Assembly (NCBI GenBank): GCA_965215115.1
Contig: OZ244050.1
Span: forward strand, 5,183,587 to 5,247,586
From: CALDTK01 sp965215115
Lineage (GTDB): Bacteria; Bacteroidota; Bacteroidia; Chitinophagales; Saprospiraceae
Reading direction: 5' to 3'
Length of the DNA stretch: 64,000 nucleotides
The translations under genes and the position numbers were made by a program. Below, piece after piece: positions 38,544 through 47,112 of the stretch. Within the stretch, counting starts at the first letter, position 1. Each line of letters starts with the position of its first letter. The notes beneath the pieces are model-generated. The model was not told where the DNA came from and made no database searches. It was given only the letters and a program-made list of their open reading frames with translations.

Positions 38544-39380
38544 ATGCAGGGATTACGTACGCGGGCGGTGAGCGCCGTCATCTTCGTCGCGCTCATCGTC
38601 GGTGGCTTGCTCGGGGGGCCTTACTCCTTCGTGGTCCTCTTCGCGATCGTCACGGCGCTGTGCCTGCTGGAGTTTTACAAGATGGTGCTCGACCGCTACA
38701 TGCGGCGCGACCGGATGCGGATCGCGCTCGGGGTCGCGCTCGGGCTGGTGCCCCACCTCATCGCCGCGGCCATCATGCTCGACTGGCTGCCGACGCGCGA
38801 TGACCTCCTGCTCGTGATCCTGCTGGTCTTCTTCCCGCTGCTGTTCATGACCTTCATCTACGAGCTCTTCGCCGGCTCGCGCCACCCCTTCGAGAACGTC
38901 GCGATGCTCGTCACGGGGATGGTCTACATCGGGGCGCCCTTCGCGATGCTCGACTTCGTGGCCTTCCGGACGGGGGCGTTCGACTGGCAGCTCGTGCTCG
39001 GGGTGCTGATGCTCACGTGGCTCAGCGACACGGGTGCCTACCTGGCGGGTAGCACGATGGGCAAGACGCCGCTGTTCCCGCGGATCAGTCCGAAGAAGAC
39101 CTGGGAGGGTTTCGCGGGCGGGGCCTTACTCGTCCTCGCGAGTTCGCAGGTGCTCGCCGTGCTCATGCCCGTGCTCGGGCACCGCGAGTGGCTCGTGATC
39201 GGGATCCTCGTCGCGGTCTTCGGCAGCCTGGGGGATTTAGTGGAGTCGATGCTGAAGCGCAGCCTGAACGTAAAGGACTCCGGCGACCTTCTCCCGGGAC
39301 ACGGCGGTATCCTCGATCGCTTCGACGCGTTTATCTTCTTGCTGCCGTTTGTCTCCGCTTACCTCATCTTCGTGCGGTAG
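38544..39380 (+). CDS. cdsA: Phosphatidate cytidylyltransferase
   Basis: 278 residues, about eight membrane helices. Makes CDP-diacylglycerol from phosphatidate and CTP. The C-terminal CdsA signature is complete: SPKKTWEGFAGG near residue 180 and FGSLGDLVESMLKRSLNVKD ... PGHGGILDRFD near 225-265. The ATG follows TTAATTTG by 7 nt. psd, 51 bp downstream, uses the pathway further on. Confidence 0.95.
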   Translation: MQGLRTRAVSAVIFVALIVGGLLGGPYSFVVLFAIVTALCLLEFYKMVLDRYMRRDRMRIALGVALGLVPHLIAAAIMLDWLPTRDDLLLVILLVFFPLLFMTFIYELFAGSRHPFENVAMLVTGMVYIGAPFAMLDFVAFRTGAFDWQLVLGVLMLTWLSDTGAYLAGSTMGKTPLFPRISPKKTWEGFAGGALLVLASSQVLAVLMPVLGHREWLVIGILVAVFGSLGDLVESMLKRSLNVKDSGDLLPGHGGILDRFDAFIFLLPFVSAYLIFVR

Positions 39381-39431
39381 TCAACCAGCGCCGGGCGCAC
39401 CCGTTGAATCTGGAGGTTAGGAATTACTTAT

Positions 39432-40082
39432 ATGTGGAAGATCCATCCGGAAGGTCAGCGAATGTTAGCGGTCGCTGCACTATTCCTGCTCGTCCTCGGG
39501 GGATTGGTCTTCTGGCTGATGCCGCGGTTCATCTGGCCCTTCGCCGTGCTGGCGGTGCTGATCTTCGGTTTCATCGCCTACTTCTTCCGCAATCCGAATC
39601 GCGAGGTGTTGCTGACGAGCGAGACCGTCGTCCTCGCGCCCGCCGACGGCCGCGTGGTCGTCATCGAGGAGGCCGACGAGAAGGAGTACTTCAAGGATAG
39701 GCGCCTCCAGGTGTCGATCTTCATGTCGCCCACCAACGTCCACGTCAACCGCTCCCCCATCACCGGGGTAATCAACTACTTCCGCTACCACGAAGGCAAG
39801 TACCTCGTGGCCTGGCACCCGAAGAGCTCCGAGCAGAACGAGCGCACCACCGTGGTGATCGGCAACTCGCACGCCGAGATCCTCCTGCGCCAGATCGCCG
39901 GGGCCATGGCCAAGCGCATCGTGAGCTACTGCGACGAGGGCACCGCCGTCGAACAGGGCGTCGACATCGGCTTCATCAAGTTCGGGAGCCGCGTCGATAT
40001 GTTCCTCCCGATCGGCACCCGCCTCGAGGTCGAGGTCGGCGACAAGGTCAAGGGCAACGTCAGCGTCATCGCGCGCCTCTAG
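39432..40082 (+). CDS. psd: Phosphatidylserine decarboxylase, short type
   Basis: 216 residues, the PSD-A-like short form. One or two N-terminal membrane helices, then APADGRVVVIEE near residue 69, MSPTNVHVNRSP near 98 and VDIGFIKFGSRVDMF near 187, where GS is the site of self-cleavage that creates the pyruvoyl cofactor. Forms phosphatidylethanolamine. With cdsA it makes a phospholipid pair. Confidence 0.93.
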   Translation: MWKIHPEGQRMLAVAALFLLVLGGLVFWLMPRFIWPFAVLAVLIFGFIAYFFRNPNREVLLTSETVVLAPADGRVVVIEEADEKEYFKDRRLQVSIFMSPTNVHVNRSPITGVINYFRYHEGKYLVAWHPKSSEQNERTTVVIGNSHAEILLRQIAGAMAKRIVSYCDEGTAVEQGVDIGFIKFGSRVDMFLPIGTRLEVEVGDKVKGNVSVIARL

Positions 40083-40147
40083 GCCAAGGGCTCCAGAGCT
40101 GGCTCCCCGGCGCCCCGGCGTCCTAGACAGCAGCAGTCCGATATTAC

Positions 40148-40162
40148 GCCTTACGGCAAAAC
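40148..40162 (-). repeat. GTTTT-minihairpin element, GCC stem and GTAA loop
   Basis: Plus strand GCCTTACGGCAAAAC, downstream of psd. Confidence 0.85.
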
Positions 40163-40232
40163 GCGTCACCCGACCGCCAATCCTCGCACCCCATCCGCAC
40201 TTACCCAAGCGTGCCTAACTGCCCCCGCCAAG

Positions 40233-40318
40233 CGCACCCAGGCACCCAAGCACCCAGGCACCCAAGCACCCAGGCACCCAAGCACCCAGGCACCCAGCAC
40301 CCAAGCACCCAGGCACCC
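40233..40318. repeat. CACCCAGG/CACCCAAG tandem array
   Basis: Alternating octamers give a 16-bp period, about five periods, with one truncated unit near 40294. No spacers, so not a CRISPR array. Confidence 0.9.
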
Positions 40319-40321
40319 CCC

Positions 40322-40364
40322 AAAAAAAAAGCCCCTGCGATCCTTCTGTTTCGCGGATCAGGGG
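40322..40364 (-). terminator. Rho-independent terminator of the LytS-like kinase gene
   Basis: On the minus strand, CCCCTGATCC and GGATCGCAGGGG pair around a short loop, followed by CTTTTTTTTT. Lies 115 bp past the kinase stop. Confidence 0.85.
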
Positions 40365-40478
40365 GGATCACCGGTCGACGTCGGGTGCAGGAGCACTAAA
40401 CAGATTGAGAAAACTGTCCCGGTGTACGCAAGCCCACCAAACGGGGTTCAGTTTTGGCTCGACCGTCGACATTAATTT

Positions 40479-42359
40479 TCAGTTCGCCCACCGAATCGGT
40501 AGCGTTATCGTGACCTCGGTGCCGCAAGGCCGCCCGTCGGCTTGACGTAAGTCCTTGAAGATCACCTCCGTAGACGCCGTGCCGTCGTTGAGCAACTCGA
40601 GACGGTGGCGCGTAATGTCAGTCCCTAACGATTTGTGATTTTTTGGCACGGCCCGCCGCGCGGCGGCCTCACGACCGACGCCGTTGTCGCGGATCGTGAT
40701 GCTCAAAAGCTCCTCGTCATCCTCGGGGGAGTCGAACGCGAGCGAGACGTGCCCGCTTTCGACGAGGCGGATCCCGTGTTCGAGCGCGTTCTCGAGGTAC
40801 GGCTGCACCAGCATCGCCGGTAGCCGGATCAAGTCCGCCTCCAGGTCCTCTCCCACGGTAATCGTGTACGTAAAGGAGTTCTGGTAGCGCAGGGCCTGGT
40901 TGAGCGACAGGTACCGATCGAGGAACTCGATCTCCTCCTCGAGCGAGATGCTCTCCCGCTCCGAGTACTCCAGGCTCTGCCGCATGAGCCGTGCGAACTT
41001 GGCCAGGTGCGCCGCGGCGTCGGTGGCGCGGTGGCTCGTGATGAACTCCTGGATCGCGTTGAGGGCGTTGAAGATGAAGTGCGGATTCATCTGCGCGCGC
41101 AGGGCCTTCAGCTGCAATTGCGTCGCGCGCAGCTTCAGGAGCTCGCCCTCCTGGCGCCGCTGTTCGAGTTCGTGGCGCAGCTCCAGTTCGGAGATCCGCT
41201 TGGCGCTATTGACGATGTCTACGGCGCGCTGTAGCTCCTCGTAGTAGAGGCGGTACTCGTAGGCGACGTCGTACTCGTCCCGGCGGGCGTGGTAGTCGGC
41301 GAGCCTCTCGCTCACGAAGGCCTGGCGCGAGGTGTCGTCGCCGTTCTGCGCCTGCTCGAGGGCGACGCCGAGCATCTGGCCCTCGACCTGGGCCTGCCCG
41401 CGGGCCGCCGCCATCTCGGCGCGCCACACGTACACCATGGCCAGGTCGGGGTAGGCGTTCGTATTGGCGGCGCGGTAGTGGTGCTCCGCCTCGTCGAAGA
41501 GCCGCTCGGCCTCGTTGTAGCGCCAGTCGCGCGAGGCGTAGTAGCCGAGGTTCGCCAGCGCGGCGGCCTTCGCGAGGCGGTCTTGCTCACTGGCCACCTC
41601 GACGGCCCTCCGGAAGTTATCCTCGGCCTCCGCCTGGGCGTTGACCAGCATCAGCGCCCGACCGAGTTCGAGGTAGTGGTAGGTGAGTCGGCTGCGCAGG
41701 CGGTAGCGCTCGCAGATCGACACCACCTGCCGGTAGGCCGCTACCCCACGGGCGTAATCCTGGCCGGCGGTGTAGAGCTTCGCGAGGCCCGCCTGCAGGA
41801 GCGATGCGTAGTAGGCGATCCGGACGGGCATCTTGCGCGGCGCGCTGGCGTGTTGGAGCCGTTGCGCTTCCGCAAAACTCGCGAACGCGGCTCCGGTGTC
41901 GCCGAGGCGCAGGTGCAGGAAGCCTTCGCGGGTGAGGAGGCGCCACGTCGCGTCGGGGGCGAAGTCGCGCGCGATCGCCTTCGCGGCGTCGAGGAGGTCG
42001 GCTACCTCGGTGACCTTGTCCTGGTTGAGCAGCGGGCCGATGAGATCCGCGATGAGCTCCGCCTGTTTTGCCGAAAGGCTGGCCACGATGGCCCGGTCGA
42101 GCGCGGCGGACAGCTCCGTCACGGCGAGTTCGAAATTGAGCTCCTGGTTGGCGACGTTGCCGAGCAGCTGGCGACTCCCGATCTCGAGGGGCGCGGAGGA
42201 GATGGCGAGGTCGTCCACCAACGAACGAAACGGCAACAGCAACTTACGCGCTGCCCCCGGGTCGGTAAAGGCCAGGTCTTCGGCCGCGACGAGCGTGTGC
42301 TCGAGGACGGCCTCGTCGGCGCGCGTCGCGTCGGCCGCACGGTAGGTGATGGGTCTCAC
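40479..42359 (-). CDS. LytS/YpdA-type histidine kinase with TPR-like N-terminus
   Basis: 626 residues and no evident membrane helix. Residues 1-390 are helical repeats of tetratricopeptide type (for example LGRALMLVNAQAEAEDNFRR). A coiled region (about 395-425) leads to the His_kinase domain LRAQMNPHFIFNALNAIQEF with phospho-His near residue 432, and an ATPase domain with LVQPYLENALEHGI and IRDNGVG. The partner regulator of LytTR type is encoded just upstream in the same direction. Contains one strict element copy (residues 94-98) and a short-stem inverted copy at 41866. A cytoplasmic sensor is inferred. Confidence 0.88.
   Translation of the reverse strand: MRPITYRAADATRADEAVLEHTLVAAEDLAFTDPGAARKLLLPFRSLVDDLAISSAPLEIGSRQLLGNVANQELNFELAVTELSAALDRAIVASLSAKQAELIADLIGPLLNQDKVTEVADLLDAAKAIARDFAPDATWRLLTREGFLHLRLGDTGAAFASFAEAQRLQHASAPRKMPVRIAYYASLLQAGLAKLYTAGQDYARGVAAYRQVVSICERYRLRSRLTYHYLELGRALMLVNAQAEAEDNFRRAVEVASEQDRLAKAAALANLGYYASRDWRYNEAERLFDEAEHHYRAANTNAYPDLAMVYVWRAEMAAARGQAQVEGQMLGVALEQAQNGDDTSRQAFVSERLADYHARRDEYDVAYEYRLYYEELQRAVDIVNSAKRISELELRHELEQRRQEGELLKLRATQLQLKALRAQMNPHFIFNALNAIQEFITSHRATDAAAHLAKFARLMRQSLEYSERESISLEEEIEFLDRYLSLNQALRYQNSFTYTITVGEDLEADLIRLPAMLVQPYLENALEHGIRLVESGHVSLAFDSPEDDEELLSITIRDNGVGREAAARRAVPKNHKSLGTDITRHRLELLNDGTASTEVIFKDLRQADGRPCGTEVTITLPIRWAN
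41866..41878 (-). repeat. GTTTT-minihairpin element, 2-bp stem
   Basis: Minus strand GTTTTGCGGAAGC in the LytS-like kinase gene; inverted relative to the strict copy at 42065. Confidence 0.5.
42065..42079 (+). repeat. GTTTT-minihairpin element, GCC stem
   Basis: GTTTTGCCGAAAGGC; encodes LSAK in the LytS-like kinase. Confidence 0.9.
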
Positions 42360-42416
42360 GAACCCAAAGCTACGCGGACGCCGTACAACGGAGCGGACCG
42401 ACCCGCGCGCCGCGCG

Positions 42417-42590
42417 CTACTGCGGCAACCAGCCCCCGCAGGTGAGGAGCGTCGGCTGGGCCACCTTGAGGCCCTGCCCCCCCTTGAGGGCTCGCATCCG
42501 CTCGGGGTCGAGGGTGCGGAGTTGTCTGCGGAGCTCCTCGATCGTACGCTTCGTCGTCGAGACCTGCTCCCTTTTGCGCCAGTTGAACAT
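42417..42590 (-). CDS. Small peptide with double-glycine leader, candidate secreted peptide precursor
   Basis: 57 residues. The first 38 are charged and helical (STTKRTIEELRRQL, then LDPERMRALKGG) and end in Gly-Gly at residues 37-38. A 19-residue tail follows, neutral to basic, with one Cys and GGWLPQ at the end. This layout is that of GG-leader precursors cleaved by peptidase-ABC exporters, and LDPERMRALKGG resembles the Bacteroidota leader form LxxxEMxxLxGG. The gene lies between a LytTR regulator and a LytS-like kinase, all on the same strand. No exporter or modification enzyme was seen in this window. Start at 42590; an open extension of 26 codons upstream looks non-coding. Confidence 0.6.
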   Translation of the reverse strand: MFNWRKREQVSTTKRTIEELRRQLRTLDPERMRALKGGQGLKVAQPTLLTCGGWLPQ

Positions 42591-42703
42591 GTGTGGTAAG
42601 TTTTCTCGCGACACCGCAGTTCGATGTCGAGGGCTAATGTATCCAATCACATGCAAGAAGCGGGCCATATGTTGGTAACCAAGATTTTTTGCTCATTTTC
42701 CCC

Positions 42704-43477
42704 TTATCCAGGTACGTTGGCGCCGAGCGTCCGCATCCGGTCCATGAAGGGCGTGCGCCGCCGCCGGCTCACGAGAATCTCCTTCTTGTCGGTCATCACG
42801 ACGTGGCCGCCCTCGCCCTTGACGAATTTCGTCATGTAGTTTAGGTTGATAATGTGTGACTTATGGACGCGGAAAAAGTTCTCGTCCCGGAGGAGATCTT
42901 CGTAGTGCTTGATCGTCTTCGAGACCGTGAAGCGCCGCCCGTCGTTCGTGTGGATGTGGGAGTAGTTGTCGTCGGCCTCGATGCGCAGGATGTCCGCGAT
43001 CGCGAGGAAGTACATCCCGTCCACCGCGGAGATGGTGATCTTGTCGAATTTGCTCGTATTGAGGTTCTGCTGCAGCAGCTCGAGTCGCTCGTCGAGGAGC
43101 TCGCGGGGCTGGAGCTTCAGGCGGTCCACGGCCGCGGCCAGGGCGTAGGGGTCGATGGGCTTGAGGATGTACCCGATGCTCGCGTACTCGAAGGCCTTGA
43201 TGGCGAACTGGTCGAAAGCCGTCACGAAGATGGCGTTGAACCCGAGCGGCTTTACCTCATCGAGGAGACTAAAGATCTGCCCGTCCGGCAAGTTGATGTC
43301 CAGGAACGCCAGGTCGATGCGGTCGCGGCACTCGGCGACGAGGGCGGCGGCGTCCTCGAGGGTGCCCGCCTCCCCGATGATCCCGACCTGCGGGCAGTGC
43401 TCGGCGAGCATGGCCTTCAGGTTGATGAGGCCGCGGACTTCGTCCTCGACGATGATGGCGTTGATCGATTGAGGCAT
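42704..43477 (-). CDS. LytTR-family response regulator
   Basis: 257 residues. Receiver domain with acidic pocket VEDE near residue 10, phospho-acceptor Asp in AFLDINLPDG near residue 57 and the conserved Lys in GYILKPID near 108. A LytTR DNA-binding domain occupies about 145-250 (DGMYFLAIADILRIEADDNYS, FFRVHKSHIINL). It probably pairs with the LytS-like kinase encoded downstream. In other phyla such pairs read peptide or envelope signals. Confidence 0.93.
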   Translation of the reverse strand: MPQSINAIIVEDEVRGLINLKAMLAEHCPQVGIIGEAGTLEDAAALVAECRDRIDLAFLDINLPDGQIFSLLDEVKPLGFNAIFVTAFDQFAIKAFEYASIGYILKPIDPYALAAAVDRLKLQPRELLDERLELLQQNLNTSKFDKITISAVDGMYFLAIADILRIEADDNYSHIHTNDGRRFTVSKTIKHYEDLLRDENFFRVHKSHIINLNYMTKFVKGEGGHVVMTDKKEILVSRRRRTPFMDRMRTLGANVPG

Positions 43478-43554
43478 GTGCGGGTAGAATTTGTTAGCAT
43501 CGCGGTCGTGGCGGCACCAAGTTAGCAGAACTCCGCTGAGTATGTTAGCGGGCG

Positions 43555-44397
43555 ATGATCAAGCCCGATTCAACACAGCCCCGCGGGGACTGGCGACAGC
43601 GGATGCACGCGCTCATCTTCGAGGCGGACACCCCGTCCGGGCGGGTCTTCGACATTTCCCTGTTGCTGCTCATCGCGTTCAGCGTGCTCGTCGTCATGCT
43701 CGAGAGCGTACCGCGTATCCAGAATCGGTACCACGATCTCCTGATCACGCTCGAGTGGGGCTTCACGTTCGTCTTTACCGTCGAATACCTGCTCCGGCTA
43801 ATAGTTGTCAAACGCCCCCAGGCCTACGCGTTTTCGTTCTTCGGCCTCGTCGACCTCATGGCCATCCTCCCGACCTACTTGAGCCTCTTCGTCTTCGGCA
43901 CCCAGGCCCTCACCGTCGTGCGCGCCATCCGCCTGCTGCGCGTATTCCGGGTGCTAAAGCTCGGCCACTACATGAACGAGAGCGAGGTGATCAGCAAGAG
44001 CCTCAAGGCGAGTCAGCGCAAGATCTCGGTGTTCCTGTTCGCCATCACGATGATCGTCTTCATCGTCGGGGCGATCATGTACGTCATCGAGGGCGAGACC
44101 AACGAGGGCTTCTCGTCCATCCCGCTGGCCGTCTACTGGGCCATCGTCACGCTCACCACGGTCGGCTTCGGGGACATCACCCCGCAGACGAGCCTCGGGC
44201 AATTCATCAGCGCCATCGTCATGATCCTCGGCTACGCCGTGATCGCGGTGCCGACCGGGATCGTCACTGCCGAATTCGCCAACCAGAGTCGCAAGACGAA
44301 GGACATCTCGACGCAGTCCTGTCGCTACTGCGGGGCCGCCGACCACGACCCGGACGCCGAGTACTGCAAGCACTGCGGACACTCGCTCCACGAATGA
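43555..44397 (+). CDS. Voltage-gated-like K+ channel with C-terminal zinc ribbon
   Basis: 280 residues. Six membrane helices, with a charged S4-like helix VRAIRLLRVFRVLKLG near residue 122 and the pore TLTTVGFGDITP near 198, whose TVGFGD is the K+ selectivity filter. After the last helix comes CRYCGAADHDPDAEYCKHCG (CxxC-x11-CxxC), a four-Cys zinc ribbon at the very C-terminus. That tail is not typical for Kv-type bacterial channels and may sense redox or metal, or bind a partner. Divergent from the LytTR gene. Confidence 0.92.
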   Translation: MIKPDSTQPRGDWRQRMHALIFEADTPSGRVFDISLLLLIAFSVLVVMLESVPRIQNRYHDLLITLEWGFTFVFTVEYLLRLIVVKRPQAYAFSFFGLVDLMAILPTYLSLFVFGTQALTVVRAIRLLRVFRVLKLGHYMNESEVISKSLKASQRKISVFLFAITMIVFIVGAIMYVIEGETNEGFSSIPLAVYWAIVTLTTVGFGDITPQTSLGQFISAIVMILGYAVIAVPTGIVTAEFANQSRKTKDISTQSCRYCGAADHDPDAEYCKHCGHSLHE

Positions 44398-44471
44398 AGT
44401 AATCAGCTTCGAGAAGCTTCCGACACGATCTCCCCGTATTCCCCGCGTTCCCCGTGCCAGCGTGCAAGAAC

Positions 44472-44486
44472 GGCTTTCGCCAAAAC
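44472..44486 (-). repeat. GTTTT-minihairpin element, canonical form
   Basis: Plus strand GGCTTTCGCCAAAAC in the gap between the convergent K+ channel and DoxX-like genes. Confidence 0.9.
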
Positions 44487-44506
44487 ACTCGTCAGTCACG
44501 TCGACC

Positions 44507-44917
44507 TTAGGACTTCGCCGACGCCAGTAGCTTCCTGATGGCAAAACGCCCCGTGCCGTGCGCCGCGATCAGCATCAGCGCCCCCGCGATCGCGAGGTAG
44601 CGCATCAGGCTCAGCAGCGTCTCCCGCAGCTCTTCCCCGCTCACCTCCCAGAACGGATTGATCGCAAAGCTCACCGGCAGCCAGTAGCACAGCAGCAGCA
44701 CCGCCGCGAGCCGACTGCGGTACCCGAGCACCAGCAGCAGACTCCCGAGCGCCAGGCAGAACGCCGCCGCCCAGAGCATCAGCTCCGGTTGCCACGTGAG
44801 GCCGTAGCTCATCATCTTGAGCTTGGTCCGCGCCGGGCGCGCGATGCAGTCGTAGGCCTCGTTGACGAAGAAAGCGCCGACGGCGAGGCGGCCCACTAGG
44901 TCTAGGTAGTTCTTCAT
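44507..44917 (-). CDS. DoxX-like small membrane protein
   Basis: 136 residues with four membrane helices. The pattern LVGRLAVGAFFVNEAYDCI, then LLLVLGYRSRLAAVLLLCYWLP, fits the DoxX/DoxD-like family; function in this context unknown. The gap to the next gene upstream is 6 bp, so it is probably transcribed with the FAD-dependent protein. Confidence 0.75.
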   Translation of the reverse strand: MKNYLDLVGRLAVGAFFVNEAYDCIARPARTKLKMMSYGLTWQPELMLWAAAFCLALGSLLLVLGYRSRLAAVLLLCYWLPVSFAINPFWEVSGEELRETLLSLMRYLAIAGALMLIAAHGTGRFAIRKLLASAKS

Positions 44918-44923
44918 AAGCGG

Positions 44924-46477
44924 CTAGGCGGGGACGCGGGCGGCGATGGTTTCGGCGACGCGCTGCCCGTCCATGGCGGCGCTCAGGATACCGCCGGCGT
45001 AGCCGGCGCCCTCGCCGCAGGGGTAGAGCCCGCGCACGTCCGGGTGCATCAGCGTGTCCTTGTCGCGCGGGATGCGCACCGGGGCGCTCGTGCGGCTCTC
45101 GACTCCGATCAGCTGCCCGGCTTCACTCGTGTAGCCCGGCATCGAGCGCGCGAGTCGCTTCAGGCCCGCCGCGAGACGCGCGGCCACCGGTCCGGGCAGC
45201 AACTCGTGGATCGGGGCGGCGAAGACCCCGGGGATGTAACTCGTCGCATTGAGTTTTGGCGAAAGCCGCCCCTCCAGAAAGTCCGACACCCGCTGTGCAG
45301 GTGCCCGCTGCGTACCGTCGCCCGCGCGAAAGAACCGACGCTCGACATCGGCCTGGTAAGCCAAGCCAGCCAGGGGTCCACGATCCGCGTACGCCGCCCA
45401 GTCTTGCTCGTCGACCGCGGTCACGAAACCACTGTTCGCGTAGGGGCTGTCGCGCCGCGAGAGCGACATCCCGTTGACGACGTGCTCCCCGGGCGCCGTC
45501 GCCGCCGGCACCACGAGCCCCCCGGGACACATGCAGAAGCTGAACACCCCGCGGTCCGCAACCTGCGTAGCGAGACTGTAGCTGGCGGCGGGCAGGTTCT
45601 CGTGACGAACGGGCGGTCCGTACTGCTGCTGGTCCACCATCGCCTGCGGGTGCTCGATACGGACGCCGAGGGCGAAGGGCTTGGCCTCGAGGGTCCACTG
45701 CTTACGCAAAAACAACTCGTAGATGTCGCGAGCGCTGTGACCCGTGGCGAGGATCACGCGCTCGACCGCGAGGGTCGTCCCGTCCGCCATCTCCAGCGCC
45801 CGCACGTGTCCGCCCTCCGTCGATACGTCCACCACCCGCGCCCCGAACCGCACCTCCCCACCGTGGGCCTCGATCGTGGCGCGCATCGCGGCGATGATGT
45901 GCGGGAGCTTATTGGACCCGATGTGCGGGTGGGCGTCGACGAGGATGTCGGGCTCCGCGCCGTGCTCCACGAGCACCTGCAGCACCTTGACGATGTTGCC
46001 GCGCTTGTGCGAACGGGTGTAGAGCTTGCCGTCGGAGTAGGTCCCGGCCCCGCCCTCGCCGAAGCAATAGTTGGAGTCGGGGTTGACGGTGCCCTCCTGC
46101 TGAATGGCCTTCAGGTCGCGCCGGCGGGCCCGTACGTCCTTGCCGCGGTCGAGCACCACGGGGCGCAGGCCATGCTCCAGGCAGGTGAGCGCCGCGAAGT
46201 AGCCGGCGGGACCCGCGCCCACGATGTAAACCGTGGGGCCTCCTGCGGTTTGCCGGTAGGGCGACCGGTACCGCGGCGCGGGCGGCAAGCCCTGGCCCTG
46301 CGCCACGCCGACGCGGAGCCGGAAGACGGGCTCGCGACCGCGGGCGTCAATCGATCGCCGCAGGAGCGTGTGCTCGAAGTCCCCCCTGGCCTTCGCGGCC
46401 TTCGCCGCGGCCGCCCTCAGCGCCGCCTCGTCGGTCACCTGGTCGGGACTGAGCTTGATCTCTACTTCTTTGTACAT
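44924..46477 (-). CDS. FAD-dependent oxidoreductase (COG2509-type)
   Basis: 517 residues. Nucleotide-binding motif VYIVGAGPAGYFAALT near residue 84, then LDRGKDVRARRRD and NYCFGEGGAGTYSDGKLYTR near 140, and a C-terminal CGEGAGYAGGILSAAMDGQRVAE near 490. This matches the uncharacterised FAD-dependent dehydrogenase family of long form, with a ~75-residue N-terminal lobe (EVEIKLSPDQVTDEAALRAA). Substrate unknown. Two inverted element copies encode FLRKQ (residues 255-260) and LSPK (404-408). Confidence 0.85.
   Translation of the reverse strand: MYKEVEIKLSPDQVTDEAALRAAAAKAAKARGDFEHTLLRRSIDARGREPVFRLRVGVAQGQGLPPAPRYRSPYRQTAGGPTVYIVGAGPAGYFAALTCLEHGLRPVVLDRGKDVRARRRDLKAIQQEGTVNPDSNYCFGEGGAGTYSDGKLYTRSHKRGNIVKVLQVLVEHGAEPDILVDAHPHIGSNKLPHIIAAMRATIEAHGGEVRFGARVVDVSTEGGHVRALEMADGTTLAVERVILATGHSARDIYELFLRKQWTLEAKPFALGVRIEHPQAMVDQQQYGPPVRHENLPAASYSLATQVADRGVFSFCMCPGGLVVPAATAPGEHVVNGMSLSRRDSPYANSGFVTAVDEQDWAAYADRGPLAGLAYQADVERRFFRAGDGTQRAPAQRVSDFLEGRLSPKLNATSYIPGVFAAPIHELLPGPVAARLAAGLKRLARSMPGYTSEAGQLIGVESRTSAPVRIPRDKDTLMHPDVRGLYPCGEGAGYAGGILSAAMDGQRVAETIAARVPA
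45253..45267 (+). repeat. GTTTT-minihairpin element, canonical form
   Basis: GTTTTGGCGAAAGCC; encodes LSPK in the FAD protein. Confidence 0.9.
45699..45713 (-). repeat. GTTTT-minihairpin element, TGC stem and GTAA loop
   Basis: Plus strand TGCTTACGCAAAAAC; other strand GTTTT, stem TGC/GCA, loop GTAA. Encodes FLRK in the FAD protein. Same TGC stem as at 48252. Confidence 0.8.
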
Positions 46478-46569
46478 GCGAACGTTGCGGACAAGACCTC
46501 GTCGGAGTGCGACACGACCGGCAAAGGAACGTCACGACGCGCGAAGGCCCGACTCGCCCGACTAAAGGT

Positions 46570-47073
46570 CTAGTGCTCGATCGGCGCCTGCGTCGAGTCG
46601 ACGGCCACCCCGACCTCGACCGGCGTGGCGACCAAGGGCACGGCGGTATCAGCGGAGACGCGGTGGAACGGCCCCGAGCCCTCCCCGACGAAATCAGCCG
46701 GCAGCAGCACCTTGACGTTGATCTCCTCGCGGCAGGTCCCCTGCTTACTCACGAGCTCCGCGCGGGAGGGCTTGACGTTGACGAGGTTGAGGGTCGTCCC
46801 GTCGGTGCCGGCGCTCACCAGGTAGCGCCCGTCTTCGCCGGTGAGGAAGTCGAACAAACCTTTGCTCGCGTTGAAGAGCCGCACGTCCGTCTGGACGAGG
46901 ATCGTGTTGCCCGCCCAGGACTCGACCGTGACGTTGTCGACGAGATTGATCTGGATGGCCTCGGCGCCCTCGACCGGGAAGCTGCTGTGCATGGTCTTCG
47001 AGAACTGCGCCACGGCAGGACTCACGGAACCAACAAAGACGAACAAGCAAGCGGCGGCAAGGCGGAGGACCAT
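46570..47073 (-). CDS. Secreted protein of unknown function, GIN/adhesin-head-like
   Basis: 167 residues with a signal peptide (LAAACLFVFVGSVSPAVAQ). The remainder is beta-rich (IQINLVDNVTVESWAGNTILVQTDV) and resembles the repeated beta-helix of the 'head GIN' domain family in Bacteroidota, but too weakly for a firm call. Lies 39 bp from kdsA. Confidence 0.55.
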   Translation of the reverse strand: MVLRLAAACLFVFVGSVSPAVAQFSKTMHSSFPVEGAEAIQINLVDNVTVESWAGNTILVQTDVRLFNASKGLFDFLTGEDGRYLVSAGTDGTTLNLVNVKPSRAELVSKQGTCREEINVKVLLPADFVGEGSGPFHRVSADTAVPLVATPVEVGVAVDSTQAPIEH

Positions 47074-47112
47074 GCCACGAAGAACGCCTCAAACCAGCAG
47101 CTCGTGCGCGCG

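Larger units (their letters stand above)
40083..40321. other. Non-coding region with an element copy and octamer tandem array
   Basis: Contains one strict element copy (40148) and a tandem array of CACCCAGG/CACCCAAG octamers (about 40233-40318). No coding potential was found. Confidence 0.7.

Noticed and set aside
40233..40318. CRISPR array
   Set aside because: Octamers follow each other with no unique spacers and no cas genes are near.
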